In this document: positions 1-12,700 of the stretch, piece after piece
How the letters are laid out: every line of letters starts with the position of its first letter
How positions within the stretch are numbered: position 1 is the first letter of the stretch
Notes under the pieces: generated by a model
Database searches by the model: none
What the model was told of the DNA's origin: nothing
The model's input: only the letters and a program-made list of their open reading frames with translations
Position numbers and translations under genes: made by a program
Assembly (NCBI RefSeq): GCF_932526225.1
Contig: NC_064039.1
Span: forward strand, 2,194,001 to 2,258,000
Direction of reading: 5' to 3'
Length of the DNA stretch: 64,000 nt
Origin: Nematostella vectensis
Taxonomy: Eukaryota; Cnidaria; Anthozoa; Actiniaria; Edwardsiidae

Positions 1-143
1 GTCATTTTGTGACGAACAAACGTCAGGACCGCGTGTTCTTTAAGACTTTTGTCAAGTGTGTAACTGTTAACTTAGATTTTCGTTGTTCGCCTACACCGAG
101 TTACCATGGTACTTGGTACCCTCCATTAACATTAATTACCCAC

Positions 144-1959
144 CTTAACAATCTCAGCGATTCCACTCCTTTTGACAGCGTCCACTAAATCTAGATCGTG
201 GCTTTCGTAATCAAAGATTACAACCCGTATTCCTCTATCTCTCGTCTCGTGTACGAGTCGTGCGATGTTTTCGAGGAACAAATGTACCCAGGGGCCTTGG
301 TTCTTTACGGTGATGACAAAGGTCACTATCGCCTTTCTGTCCCATTGACTGGACTCTGGACTGCAGAGTTCGCTAGAGTTTGTTGGCTGGTAGACGTAGT
401 TCGAGAGATGTTCTTCACTATTAGCTACAGTGTCGTTTAATGTTAGTTCCAGGAGATAGCGTGTTCCGTTCTCAAAGATTTTCTTTTCGACATTTTCAAT
501 AGTGATTAGCTTGTATTTGCTGAAAGGCAAAAGAGCAGTGTTTTAAGTAGTGAGGAGAAACAAGAAAACAAGAATATCTGTGTGCTTAGCACCCCTAAAA
601 ACACGTCGTATTTTTTCTAAACCCCGCCTGATACTAATATTTAAAGTGGGAGGTTCCCTTAAGAAGTTCAGTGAGCCAATAGAAGATTATAGCGAATCAC
701 TCGTATGGAATCAGCTCGTGTCGTTGAAGGGTCTCAAGTACCTTGTTTTCTTAATACATCTTTATATGCCTATCACCTCGCGAGAATTCTCATATGGGCT
801 TTAAACATGTTTTGGAATTTTTCTCAAATGGTTTGTTGGGAAATGTTTTTCCATGTACTGTCACCATATCCACCCCTTCCCCTAGCTTTCGAAGATTTTG
901 CAAAAGCCCTTGTATAACTTACCTTCCGAACGTCTGGTAGAGTTTTTGCATATACACGGTAACCACTTCTGTCGCGTCCTCTCTGCTCAGCTCTCGTGCC
1001 CTCCAAAAGCCTTCATATAAGTACAAACTGTGCATACGCATGATGTACGGATACATGTAAGTCTCATGGTAGTGTTTACCAAGCGCGTCACCTGTTTGGT
1101 TGATTCGCACTTTTGGTGTCGCAACGTAATCTTCACAATGTGGTAGCACCTTTGAGAACGATTGCCAATCAGAGATTTTGTTGTTTGTGGCGTTTAGAAA
1201 TCCGTTATACGGGTTGTCAAGGTTTTTACATGCGTTAGTTTGTGGGACCCTCCAGTCGAATTTCCCATTCATATGTTCATCATTTGTAAAGAAGGGTAGA
1301 AGATGTTTAGTTGAGATAGACGTAAAATTCTTTTCCTCCGGCTTTTTCCATAGTACGCTCACATGGTTTCCCTCGCCAAGCTGAACATGTACGATATCTA
1401 TAAAATAGAGCTCCCCTTTTTCAAGAAAAACCTCTTGTGAAATTTGACTTTTAAATTTTACGAAGTCTCTAAATTCCGTCCACTCCGTTTCTCTCTTATT
1501 GCCCACGTGCGCTACTAGCGCTGAATTTCGTATATGCTGGTCTTTACTCAACCAAAGCTCTGACGAATCGTCGGATGAAATAGCAAATGCATAAAACCCC
1601 GATTCATCCGGCTGCAAATAACCAAAGACTCGTTGCGCGAAGTCTTTCTTGTCTGGCCAGAAGTATTCAGTTGTACTGATAAACCTGCGGTACGACGGTA
1701 CATTTGGGAACAAGGGCGTCTCGCAGATAAGGGCGATGCTGGAGGCGCAGATATTCACCCAGATGTGGTGATTAAGTCCTTGTAACACAGCAGGGTCCAT
1801 GGCAGAGGGTTGTTGTTCTTTCTCCACACAAGTGGACGGACTCGCCATCTTCCACGTGCAAGGGTCACTGATGAACACGGTCAGCCAAACTACTGATACA
1901 ATAAACGTAAACGAACAAAGCGCTACCCGAAGTGTTTTTAGAGACGCTCGAGAAACCAT
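144..1959 (-). CDS. B4GALNT3/4-like: Beta-1,4-N-acetylgalactosaminyltransferase 3/4-like, 5' part (runs off left edge)
   Basis: This is the start of a type II Golgi glycosyltransferase that in vertebrates adds GalNAc to terminal GlcNAc (LacdiNAc synthesis). Two coding exons are read: 1959-923 (ATG at 1959; donor AG|GTAAGT, phase 2) and 519-144 (acceptor after TTGCCTTTCAG; donor AAG|GTGGGT, phase 0); the phases join cleanly. Residues about 10-31 form a hydrophobic signal anchor. Residues about 60-225 match a PA14 domain, with the family-typical stretches FGYLQPDESGFYAFAISSDD and LYFIDIVHVQLGEGNHVSVLWKKP-like pattern (positions about 1590 to 1340). The second exon begins the CHGN-type catalytic domain, with FVITVKNQGPWVHLFLENI and VIFDYESHDLDL as in B4GALNT3/4. 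The donor-substrate motif and C-terminus lie outside the window. Several N-x-S/T sites fit a lumenal protein. The choice between paralogues 3 and 4 cannot be made. Confidence 0.85.
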
Positions 1960-3720
1960 TGTCAGCTTTCAAGAAGAATTATCAAATTTATCAGACATGT
2001 TGTTTCCTCTGTGTGCTCACTAAGTTTTCTTTTGCCGCGTGTGGTCACAATCAATTTATTTCTAACGCGTTTAAATAGAAAACATCAAATGCGTGTTAGG
2101 TAATGACGTTTATATTGCAGTAATGACTGGTACTGAATGAATTGTTGCGTGCGTAGCAACTCGACTTGACAACCGGAGTACTTCCGTGGCAATTGTAGGG
2201 AACGCTATTTCCTTTTTAGTCTATAGGGACAAATATATCATAACATCAAGAGTAAATGATTATATTTTCATGCAAAAGGTGATTTTTTTATAGCCACGAA
2301 ACTTGGGTTTGTCTTTGATGCAATGTATCTCTGCCTACGAACCTCCTTGTAGCAACGAGACTAGCGAACATTGTTTTCGGAGGTGGGCTTATTTATAGCA
2401 TTAGTGCTAGCAAATAATCGCGGGAAAATCTCATTCATGGTCTATTTGTCTCCTTCTGCCTTTTATTTACCATTGTTTGCCTCTTTCCGCTTATGTCAAA
2501 CATTGTTCTCGGCGATTGGATGTGATGCACGTGCAAATGAAATCGCAGTTTTGGAGGTTTGGTATAAAATCTAAAATCTGGAGTTGCAAACCACTCCATT
2601 TTGCGTATATGAAGTCAGTCCAACTTGATGTCTGTTCTGACAAGCGGACGACCGAATCAATTCCTTGTAAATATAGAAAAAAAATCGAATGCCAATTTCT
2701 AACTTACTCTTCGATATTTCCAAGGAATCGATTAAATGAAATTTTCTTTTTTTCAGGCGAAATCTTCATGTTTGCAATATTTTTGGTGATAAAATCCTAA
2801 TTAATGCGAAGAATCAGTGCTGATTTGAGATAATTTTGATAAATCAACAACGATCTTTTTGGAGTCGTATATTTACACGTCTTTTATTAATATGTACATT
2901 GCTACAAAAGAAAAATCATTTTTTTTTTTACTTACACAGAGTAAAAACCTTTTCGTTATGTTTTTATTTTAAAAGCTCATACGTCATTTTCAATTCAAGA
3001 ATATCTCCCCAATATCCTAAAAGTGTTCTTTTCAACTGTTGCATAGAAACAATATTCAGTTTGATAATCCTTTTAGTAGCTAACCGGATTGAGTTGGAAT
3101 TTTTTTAGCCGTGTAGCCTTTGACTCGCAAATAATATCCTTGATCCAGCGGCTACACGTAGTCTAGACTTTTTCTAACAAATATTCGTTACAAAGTGGAC
3201 GACTGTAGCTCTATTACTCCTTATGCTTTCTGTCTTCCTTACCTTTTAAACTACACTTTCAAATTTCATTAGAAATTGTTGTTTAATTTGTTTCAATATC
3301 ATTAGTATATCTCCGACAAAGGAGGTAAACGCCTTCCTTGTTACGCTAGCGCACGATCCAATGCAATAGAAGACCAGGTAGCCTAGTTCAAGGTGATTTA
3401 ATCGGTTCTCCCGTGGTTGGTTGGAGTTGTGACGTCACTAGAATCCATCTCTGTGGATGAGCTCGGCTCTGGCCCCTGGGATCTATATACAAGTTCATTT
3501 CCAGAACCAATAGTGTTTGTTGTACCATCCGTAGCCTCCATATCCCATCAACCCCCTTGTACCACCCGTAACCCCCTTGTACTATCCCTAAACCCTTGTA
3601 AAACCCGCAACCTCTTGTTTCACACTGTACATTTCAATCCAATTATAGATCATATCCAGCCCAATTCAACTTCCTCAAGAAAAAACACATCTGTCACATA
3701 TTGAGCAAGCTAAACTTTAA
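1960..3720. other. Intergenic region, no gene seen
   Basis: This AT-rich stretch lies between the start of the GalNAc-transferase-like gene and the stop codon of the IL-17-receptor-like gene. It must hold the promoter and 5' UTR of the former and the 3' UTR of the latter. I see no open frame with family character, no array and no clear core promoter; short open frames on the plus strand look random. Confidence 0.6.
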
Positions 3721-6700
3721 TCACGTGATGGGAAGTAACGCTCGCTGGTCTATCAATCTCCGATAAACCTCGTCTTTTTGTTCGGGCCACTGTAGAGTGT
3801 TGTGTTTCATCCATGGCGGAAGCTCGTCGCCTAGCGTGTTCTTCTTACCCATGTTAAGACAAATTATATTCGCAGTGGACAGTCTCTCTGCGTACATGTT
3901 CCCAATTCTATTAAGCGTGAAAGTTATCAATAATGAAATAAAATGATGTAGATGAATTCTTTTATAATTATCTAAATTGTTTTATGATTTCAAATCGTAT
4001 ACTGCTTATCCTATTGATGCAAGGGTCCTATTGATGCAAGGGTCCTATTAATGCAAGGGTCCTATTGATGCAAGGGTCCTATTGATGCAAGGGTCCTATT
4101 GATGCAAGGGTCCTATTGATGCAAGGGTCCTATTGATGCAAGGGTCCTATTGATGCAAGGGTCCTATTGATGCAAGGGTCCTATTGATGCAAGGGTCCTA
4201 TTGATGCAAGGGTCCTATTGATGCAAGGGTCCTATTGATGCAAGGGTCCTATTAATGCAAGGGTCCTATTGATGCAAGGGTAGTAAAGGCAATACTGTTG
4301 TTGCTGTCGATAATGGTGGAAGTGATGATGATGGTGGTGATTACTATGGTGATGGTGGTAGTGATGATGATGGTGGTGATTACTATGGTGATGGTGGTAG
4401 TGATGATGATAGTAGTGATAACTATGGTGATGGTGGTAGTGATGATGATGGTGGTGATAACTATGGTGATGGTGGTAGTGATGATTATGGTGGTGATTAC
4501 TATGGTGATGGTGGTAGTGATGATGATGGTGGTGATAACTATGGTGATGGTGGTAGTGATGGTGATGGTGGTGATAACTATGGTGATGGTGGTAGTGATG
4601 ATGATGGTGGTGATAACTATGGTGATGGTGGTAGTGATGATGATGGTGGTGATTACTATGGTGATGGTGGTAGTGATGATGATGGTGGTGATAACTATGG
4701 TGATGGTGGTAGTGATGATGATGGTGGTGATTACTATGGTGATGGTGGTAGTGATGGTGATGGTGGTGATTACTATAAGGATGGTGGTAGTGATGATGAT
4801 GGTGGTGATAACTATGGTGATGGTGGTAGTGATGATGATGGTGGTGATAACTATGGTGATGGTGGTAGTGATGGTGATGGTGGTGATAACTATGGTGATG
4901 GTGGTAGTGATGATGATGGTGGTGATAACTATGGTGATGGTGGTAGTGATGATGATGGTGGTGATAACTATGGTGATGGTGGTAGTGATGGTTATGGCTG
5001 TAGTGATAAAGAAAGTGGTGATAACTATGGTGATGGTGGTAGTGATGATGATGGTGGTGATAACTATGGTGATGGTGGTAGTGATGGTGATGGCTGTAGT
5101 GATAAAGAAAGTGGTGATTACTATGGTGATGGTGGTAGTGATGATGATGGTGGTGATAACTATGGTGATGGTGGAAGTGATGGTGATGGTGATGATTACT
5201 ATGGTGATGGTGGTAGTGATGATGATGGTGGTGATTACTATGGTGATGGTGGTAGTGATGATGATAGTGGTGATAACTATGGTGATGGTGGTAGTGATGA
5301 TGATAGTGGTGATAACTATGGTGATGGTGGTAGTGATGGTTATGGCTGTAGTGATAAAGAAAGTGGTGATTACTATGGTGATGGTGGTAGTGATGATGAT
5401 GGTGGTGATAACTATGGTGATGGTGGTAGTGATGATGATGGTGGTGATAACTATGGTGATGGTGATAGTGATGATGATAGTGGTGATAACTATGGTGATG
5501 GTGGTAGTGATGGTTATGGCTGTAGTGATGATGATGGTGGTGATTACTATGGTGATGGTGGTAGTGATGATGATGGTGGTGATTACTATGGTGATGGTGG
5601 TAGTGATGATGATAGTGGTGATTACTATGGTGATGGTGGTAATGATGATGATGGTGGTGATAACTATGGTGATGGTGGTAGTGATGATGATAGTGGTGAT
5701 AACTATGGTGATGGGGGTAGTGATGGTTATGGCTGTAGTGATGATGATGGTGGTGATTACTATGGTGATGGTAGTAGTGATGATGATGGTGGTGATTACT
5801 ATGGTGATGGTGGTAGTGATGATGATGGTGGTGATTACTATGGTGATGGTGGTAGTGATGATGATAGTGGTGATAACTATGGTGATGGGGGTAATGATGG
5901 TTATGGCTGTAGTGATGATGATGGTGGTGATTACTATGGTGATAGTGGTAGTGATGATGATGGTGGTGATAACTATGGTAATGGTGGTAGTGATGATGAT
6001 GGTGGTGATTACTATGGTGATGGTGGTAGAGATGATGATGGTGATGATAACTATGGTGATGGTGGTAGTGATGATGATAATGGTTATAAATATGGGGATG
6101 GTTGTAGTGATGGATGATGGTGGTGTTGTGCTAATGAAAATGATGGTGACGATAATAATGACGACGACGATAGTGATTGGGGCGTGGTATTGGGACAACA
6201 TAAATAATGTTCCATGCGGGGGAAAATGTTTCTTTGGGCCCCCCTCTTTGTTTTAATCCTTGCTACACTCTTGGAAGATTATGATAGTGATAATGATACT
6301 GGAGATACTGATGCCTGATGAAGGCAACATTGTCTGCATAATATATATTTTTATTGCTATGATACATCGCATAGTACTCACAGATTGATCTCGTATTTGA
6401 CTCTTGCCATGTCCTTGTTTTCTGGGTCCACTGTCGACTCTCCTTTTACCATAGCTCTCCACAGCCTGACATAGCCAGGCGAGCAAATCACTAACACTTT
6501 CTTGGCCTTGTTCATTTGATGGTCAACCCACCGCCACATCCCCAAGTCGTTGATCTCCACCGATTCAAACTGATCGATGATGACATTATAACCATCTTCG
6601 CGTAACCTCGAAGCCATTGTGGCTACACGCTCAGTATGCCTCGAGCTTTCTTGATAATACGATGCGAAGAAAAGATCTTGGTCCGCCTTCGCATTATTGC

Positions 6701-9700
6701 CTAAAACAAACACGATTGTTAAGTTCTTCCATGTCATTTCGCTAATAGCACATTTTTTCTTGTCTGGACCAAATGTGTATGTACCCTACTAAGTAAAGTT
6801 TTATTTCGTTTACTGTCAGCGTTTGTTAACAGCTAAATCTTGGCCTGCCTTACTGGCGAAGAAGGTTTTCTATCTTTCTTCTCACCCCTAGACCGCCCCT
6901 GAAGCCCTGACCCATGGAGCAACTAGCCTAGAATTATTACGAAACAGTAAAAAAGAGATTTTGAGACCTGTTCTAAAACACAACAAAGCTGCCAGATATG
7001 CAGTTACGCCGAAAAAACACGTGAAACCAAGTAAAGTCATGGGTAAAATTAAGAGCGTGTTAGAATGATGTGTGAAACCTCTCATAAGCTGGATTTTGTA
7101 TTGCATCAAAGGTCACGACGTTTCTTATTGATGAAGCATTCTATGAACTCACTTACTTTTGCCATTTTCCATGACAACTTGAGTAAATCCATACACTTCT
7201 AAAAACAGACATAAATGATTTAACACTCGCAGTACGCACACTTGAATGGCCAGGCATGTCGCAAGGTACTGTGGGTAGTCTTACCGTCCCTGATGGAACT
7301 CGTCATACACTTCCATTTATAGACGCCTCCGAGCAAAAGGATAATGATGACCACCCCAGACAACACACCGATGGTTATGGCCAACGAGATCTTGGTCACG
7401 TCAGCTGCAAAATAATCGACAAATATGTTTCTTTTCTTTTTTAAGGTTAAAAAAATACTGTGCGACGCGCGCTACCGTGACACATTGACAGCTTTGTGAA
7501 ATAAGCCAGTTGAGACGTGCTATCTGATATTGGCATCAACTTTTTGCACAAACTTATGAGCGTGACAAAGATTGCGTCAGTGCAAATAAGAACGAAATCA
7601 TCCTAGTTATGAATTTCGTGTCAATCATTTTTGCACCCTAAATGGCTAACTTTGTTTTGGTGGGTATGGAAGCGTGAGTCGCACTCAGCATACCTTTAGA
7701 TTTTCGAGGAACTGGAATAGGTAAAGCACCTGTGGATGGCAAACAGATCACCACATCAAGCCTTCAATCCCAACTCTAAATGACTTCATTCTTTACATAG
7801 ACACAGAAACAAAAAAATTACATTGTGTTGTTGTGCTTTGGGTTTGATAGACACGATTTAGCTGTAAATTGCCTTTTAGGTATAGCAACTTTCACACGCA
7901 TACTAACTTTTAGGGTAATAAGGATGAAGCTTGAATTTTTCTCGTGAATTTTTTCTTGGTAGAGGTATTACCTGGACAAAAAAAAACATGGGTGATTAAC
8001 AATATATAGAAAGTTCTGGAACACCAAAATCGTTCGTTCAGGCTGCTGTCAAATTAGTATACACTCCACACGTCTTACCTTAAGATATATAACTTTTGGA
8101 TACACCCAGCCATCGGTCTCGTTCAAAACAATGTACGTTTGATCCTAAAATGCCATAAAAATTTAAGATATTTAAAAGGCCTGTAAAACAACATAGCAAG
8201 TAGTCATCGTTGATTGGTTAATGTACCTTCAAAACCAATAACGACGCGAGAAACGATTTATCTAATTGATTAATTATTGGATTTTATTCTCACATTCTGA
8301 TTGGCTCTAGCTCTCCTAAAACTTGGTGGTAGTCCCTGTTGCTCAAGAAACACCTCACAAGAAAAATAACCATTCACGCCTGGGGCTGAAAGTTAACATC
8401 ATACCTTGTTTGCAAGTCTGCATCTGGCTTTGTTACCTTGTTTGCAAGTCTGCATCTGGCTTTGTTACCTTGTTTGCAAGTCTGCATCTGGCTTTGTTAC
8501 CTTGTTTGCAAGTCTGCATCTCGCTTTGTAACCTTATTTGCAAGTCTGCATCTGGCTTTGTTACCTTGTTTGCAAGTCTGCATCTGGCTTTGTTAGTGCC
8601 CTTGGTATTGTCCACGTGCCACATTAAAAGGTATGACTCGATGATGTCTCGCTCTTCTTCAAACAAAACGGTATTTTTTTATAAACGCATTACCATGATA
8701 TTAACAATATAAAGTTATATACGAAAGAAACGACAAAATAAATTAAGAGAATTCAACCACGATGTTCCCGCTACTGTGTATCACAGTAAAGAAAACGAGT
8801 TTAAGGCGACCACGGCTTTCATGTGAGCTCATGATATCGATCTTTTGCAGTTAAATAACTTGCAGTTTAAGAACATGCACCCATCGCTCTTACCACAGGC
8901 ATCGCCCTTAGATACCCGTTTAACCTTCCCATGCGATAAGACAAAGGTAGACTTACAATTACAAAAATATCTCCGTCCCAGCACAAACGCTATCATGCCT
9001 TTGTATAGAATCGTGTATATGAGTAAACACAACGACTTAGAGCAGTGTGTAATCTTAAAATATTAAGTAATTCTTACCGGTTGGTGAGGCCCACGTGACG
9101 TTAGCATACCACCCCATCGACTCTGTTTTAACAAACCTCACGGTTTGATTGAGGTTTGTGGTATTTGTACCATTGTATCCGGCACTGATATCATGAGGAC
9201 ACGCCTCTATAATTACATAAAACATAGCTTTAGACATATAGGGAATCGGGACACTCCTCTGAGAGTACAGCAACTTATAGATTATAGGAATTCTCTAAAC
9301 ATGAGAAGAAATTGGGGCACGGCTCTAAACGTACATCAAATGGAACTTCCTTAATATTTAGAATAATGAAATAGGATCGCCCCATGTAACAAATAGAAAT
9401 AATGCAAATTCATCAGAGTTGGAGCTTGCTAGTTACTAAATAAGCTTTTACACATTTAAGATGAGAAAGCTCGTTGTCTAATAAATATAAATAATATAGG
9501 TTCACTGGGGCCATGTGGAGGGCTTCGGCACAAATGGTTCCGCAAAAGTAGCGAGGGGCTCCTGGGTGACTCAATAATATATGGCGGCTTTTGAATTATC
9601 CACATAGCCCTAGCCGGCTCTCATTCGGAAATATTGATTGTTTTCTTATATTGGGAGTTCTGTGGCGGGCGCAAAGGCCGAGGTACGCTGGGGCGAGGGT

Positions 9701-12700
9701 GCGAAGATGATCATGATCCACAGGGTTCCCAATATTCGAAAACAAAACATTTCCGATAGCCGCGAATTAATTATCCACACGTTTTTTTAGAATAAAACCT
9801 CCTGGAATCACGCTTATTTGATACAGTATAAAATGATTAAGGCGGTATTAGAATTATTAAGTGATTTTTTTTGTGGTATCCATGCAAGGTTATCAACACA
9901 CAATATGTCAATTAAGGTTTTATTAAATGCCACTAAATACATTTATCCGAACGTCAAGAAGATGCATTTGTATCTTAAAATACAATAAACATTTGTATTT
10001 AAAACAAAATATTAAGCATTTGTACCACAATTATAAGCGTTGATCAATTTTACTGCTGTTTCTCATTGTTAATGTTGTTAGATATTACTATTATTTCTTT
10101 AACACATTACTAAAACTATTTCACTGTTATTGTTGAGATGGTTCATAATCACTAATCTTTCTTACAGCTTAACCATTAAAGATCCGTAATCTGTTGTTAT
10201 TGCTTTCATTGAACATTGAAAGATAAAATAGTATGAAATATACTTTATATACAGGGCCGTAGCAGGCTTTGAAATATTGGGGGGGGCACAATACAAAAAC
10301 ATAAAGAAAATATTGGCGGGCACGTTCCCCCAGTGCCCCCCCCCCCCCCCCCCTCCCTGCTACGGCCCTGAATTCGAGCGGATTATATCAGCCAATGGAA
10401 ATGCAATGGCGGATCTATAATTCTGAAAGGGTGAGTTCAATTTATAAAAAGTTCTCCAAGCCCTCAGTTTTCTGCTCCTAAGAATACAATCATCATTTTC
10501 TTTGAGAGGGTGGTTCTATTGAGAATACAATCATCATTTTCTTTGAGAGGGTGGTTCTATTGAGAATACAATCATCATTTTCTTTGAGAGGGTGGTTCTA
10601 TTGAGAAACCACCCCTGGATCCGCCACTAAAATGGATTTCTCACTCTCGGTATTTTGCTAGGATAAAAAACGGCTGAAAGAGACTAATATGATTATATTA
10701 AAAACTTACTTGTTGCTCTGTAAATGTCCGGAGCAAGAACCTTCAGCGTTTCAGCTGGAATACTTGGAACAGACTCGTTAGGGTCAGGTGTAGTGATGTT
10801 GTGTTTAGACAGGTCGGCTAGAATACAAGTCAAAATGCAGACGATGGTAAGTCCATCTCAAAGGTGCCAAATGGCATGATAGAGAGTTAATGATGATGAT
10901 GCAGTGCCCTAACAGGTGTTGGTCAGGAATCCTGATGAAGGCATTGCCGAAACGTCGAAAAAATACAACCCAGAAGAAATTGTTTTATATATAGTGACAA
11001 AGGGGGAGGAGGTATTTTGTTTTGTTACATATGGCTTTCTGGCAGCCCAAATGGGTGGGGGGGGGGGGGGGGGGGGGTTAAACCCCTACCCCTAGATCCG
11101 CTACTGACTTTTTATTACGCCAATGTCGGGCCACTTCGTGTCTCTCTTTTCGCAGTGTTTGTTTTCCTTTGCAAGTTGCTTTCGCAAAGGAACTTTGCTG
11201 CGTATTTGAGAAGAGAAGGAAAAACTCTTCTTTCTTTTCCTCACTTTTTAAACATTTTAAATTGCTGTTGACGCTGATGACTTGTGATCTCATCTGATAG
11301 ATGAGTTGCTATTGCTTCCTCTCCTAAAATTGGCTCACTTATCAGAAGCACAGCTTGTTTCGGCGGGAATTATTTTAGTAAAAAGCTAACTCCTAGTAAA
11401 TAAAATATCACAGTTGAATGCTCCTAGTGAACACAGGGCTCCTGGCATCTAACCCTAACTGTGGGCATATCACAGGTGAACGCTCCGAATCAGATGTGCT
11501 CCTGTATTCTATATCAAAGCATTTGGCTTTTACTCACCGTCCTCTGGGAAAATGTGGATGCCCCCAATGGACAACCCTGGAAGTGTAGGTCTGTCAGAGG
11601 GAACGACCTAGAACACAAAGCTATGCTATGTTATTGTTAAAGACGTACAGAGAACAAGCAGAAGCTACCATACGTATAGAGATCAAGTATATGTTTTTTT
11701 TACCTCGGTAGCGCTAGTTGTCGTCGTTTGTGTGACGTTTTCTTTAAGTGAACGTTTCCCCCTCTCCCTCGCTTGATCGTCTAACAAAAAAAAACACCAT
11801 TATCAGAGCCAAGGGATGCCTCGTTTTGGGTAATTTTTAATACTTTGGAAACGATGTTGTCAAAAACGGCAAGCACTATGTTGTTTACTGGCAAGAAAGC
11901 TTAGTTAATGTTCAGTTTCGAAACAGGAAAAGATCCGCCCCCCTTCTTTTCTTGTAAAGCAGCTTTTAACTTTCAGATAAGGGTCGCTCCCGTGAATGAA
12001 GCAGCTATCTAAGCAATGTCATTTTCGTGACAAACTATAGAGAGTAACCTCCCACTTAAACAAATACCTCTGCTACAGACGCATCCATTCACATATACCA
12101 GAACTTTCTGAAAAAGAAACAAAACCAATAAAGGACTCCGATAAAAACAGACGTGGGTGATCGTCGTCAAAATTGATTTTAACCCTTAAGGGGGGCACTT
12201 TGGGCGTGGGCAACAGAAATTTTTACCCCTGAGAGATGGCAAATTGGGTGTGGACGAAGGAATTTTTAACCCTAAGAGATGGCAGAATCGAAAAAAAAAT
12301 AAACATCCCCTTAGAAATAGCAGTTTTTATACTTTTTATACAGAATTTTATACCCTAAGAGTTGGCAAAATGTCCCGGATTGTCCTAGATTCTAGGACGG
12401 GGTATTCAGTTTTCGTCTTTTATCAGAGCCTCTGGCGGTCAGTATGACCGAGGAGCTCTGGGAACGAGAATGTGAACTGAAGTATCAAATATGAAGAAAG
12501 TTCTACAATTTCTTTTTTTTTTACAACAGCTACAAAATGTAATAAAAGAAAAGAAGGAAAAAATCGTGGAAACAGTGGGAATCGAACGCTGGGGCTCTTT
12601 TTTCACTTCGATCAAATGTTCATCTTGTTTTGTTATGATTTATATTATCCTAATGAATGTTCAGTTCTATGGCAAATATTCAAATATCATATGGCAGGCG

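Noticed and set aside
4252-6256. Two overlapping open frames of about 650 codons on opposite strands
   Set aside because: Both result from a stop-free 39-bp minisatellite within an intron; the peptides are pure Ile/Thr or Met/Val repeats.
11078-11293. Gly-rich frames around 11017-11293
   Set aside because: Created by a poly-G tract beside a transposon end.
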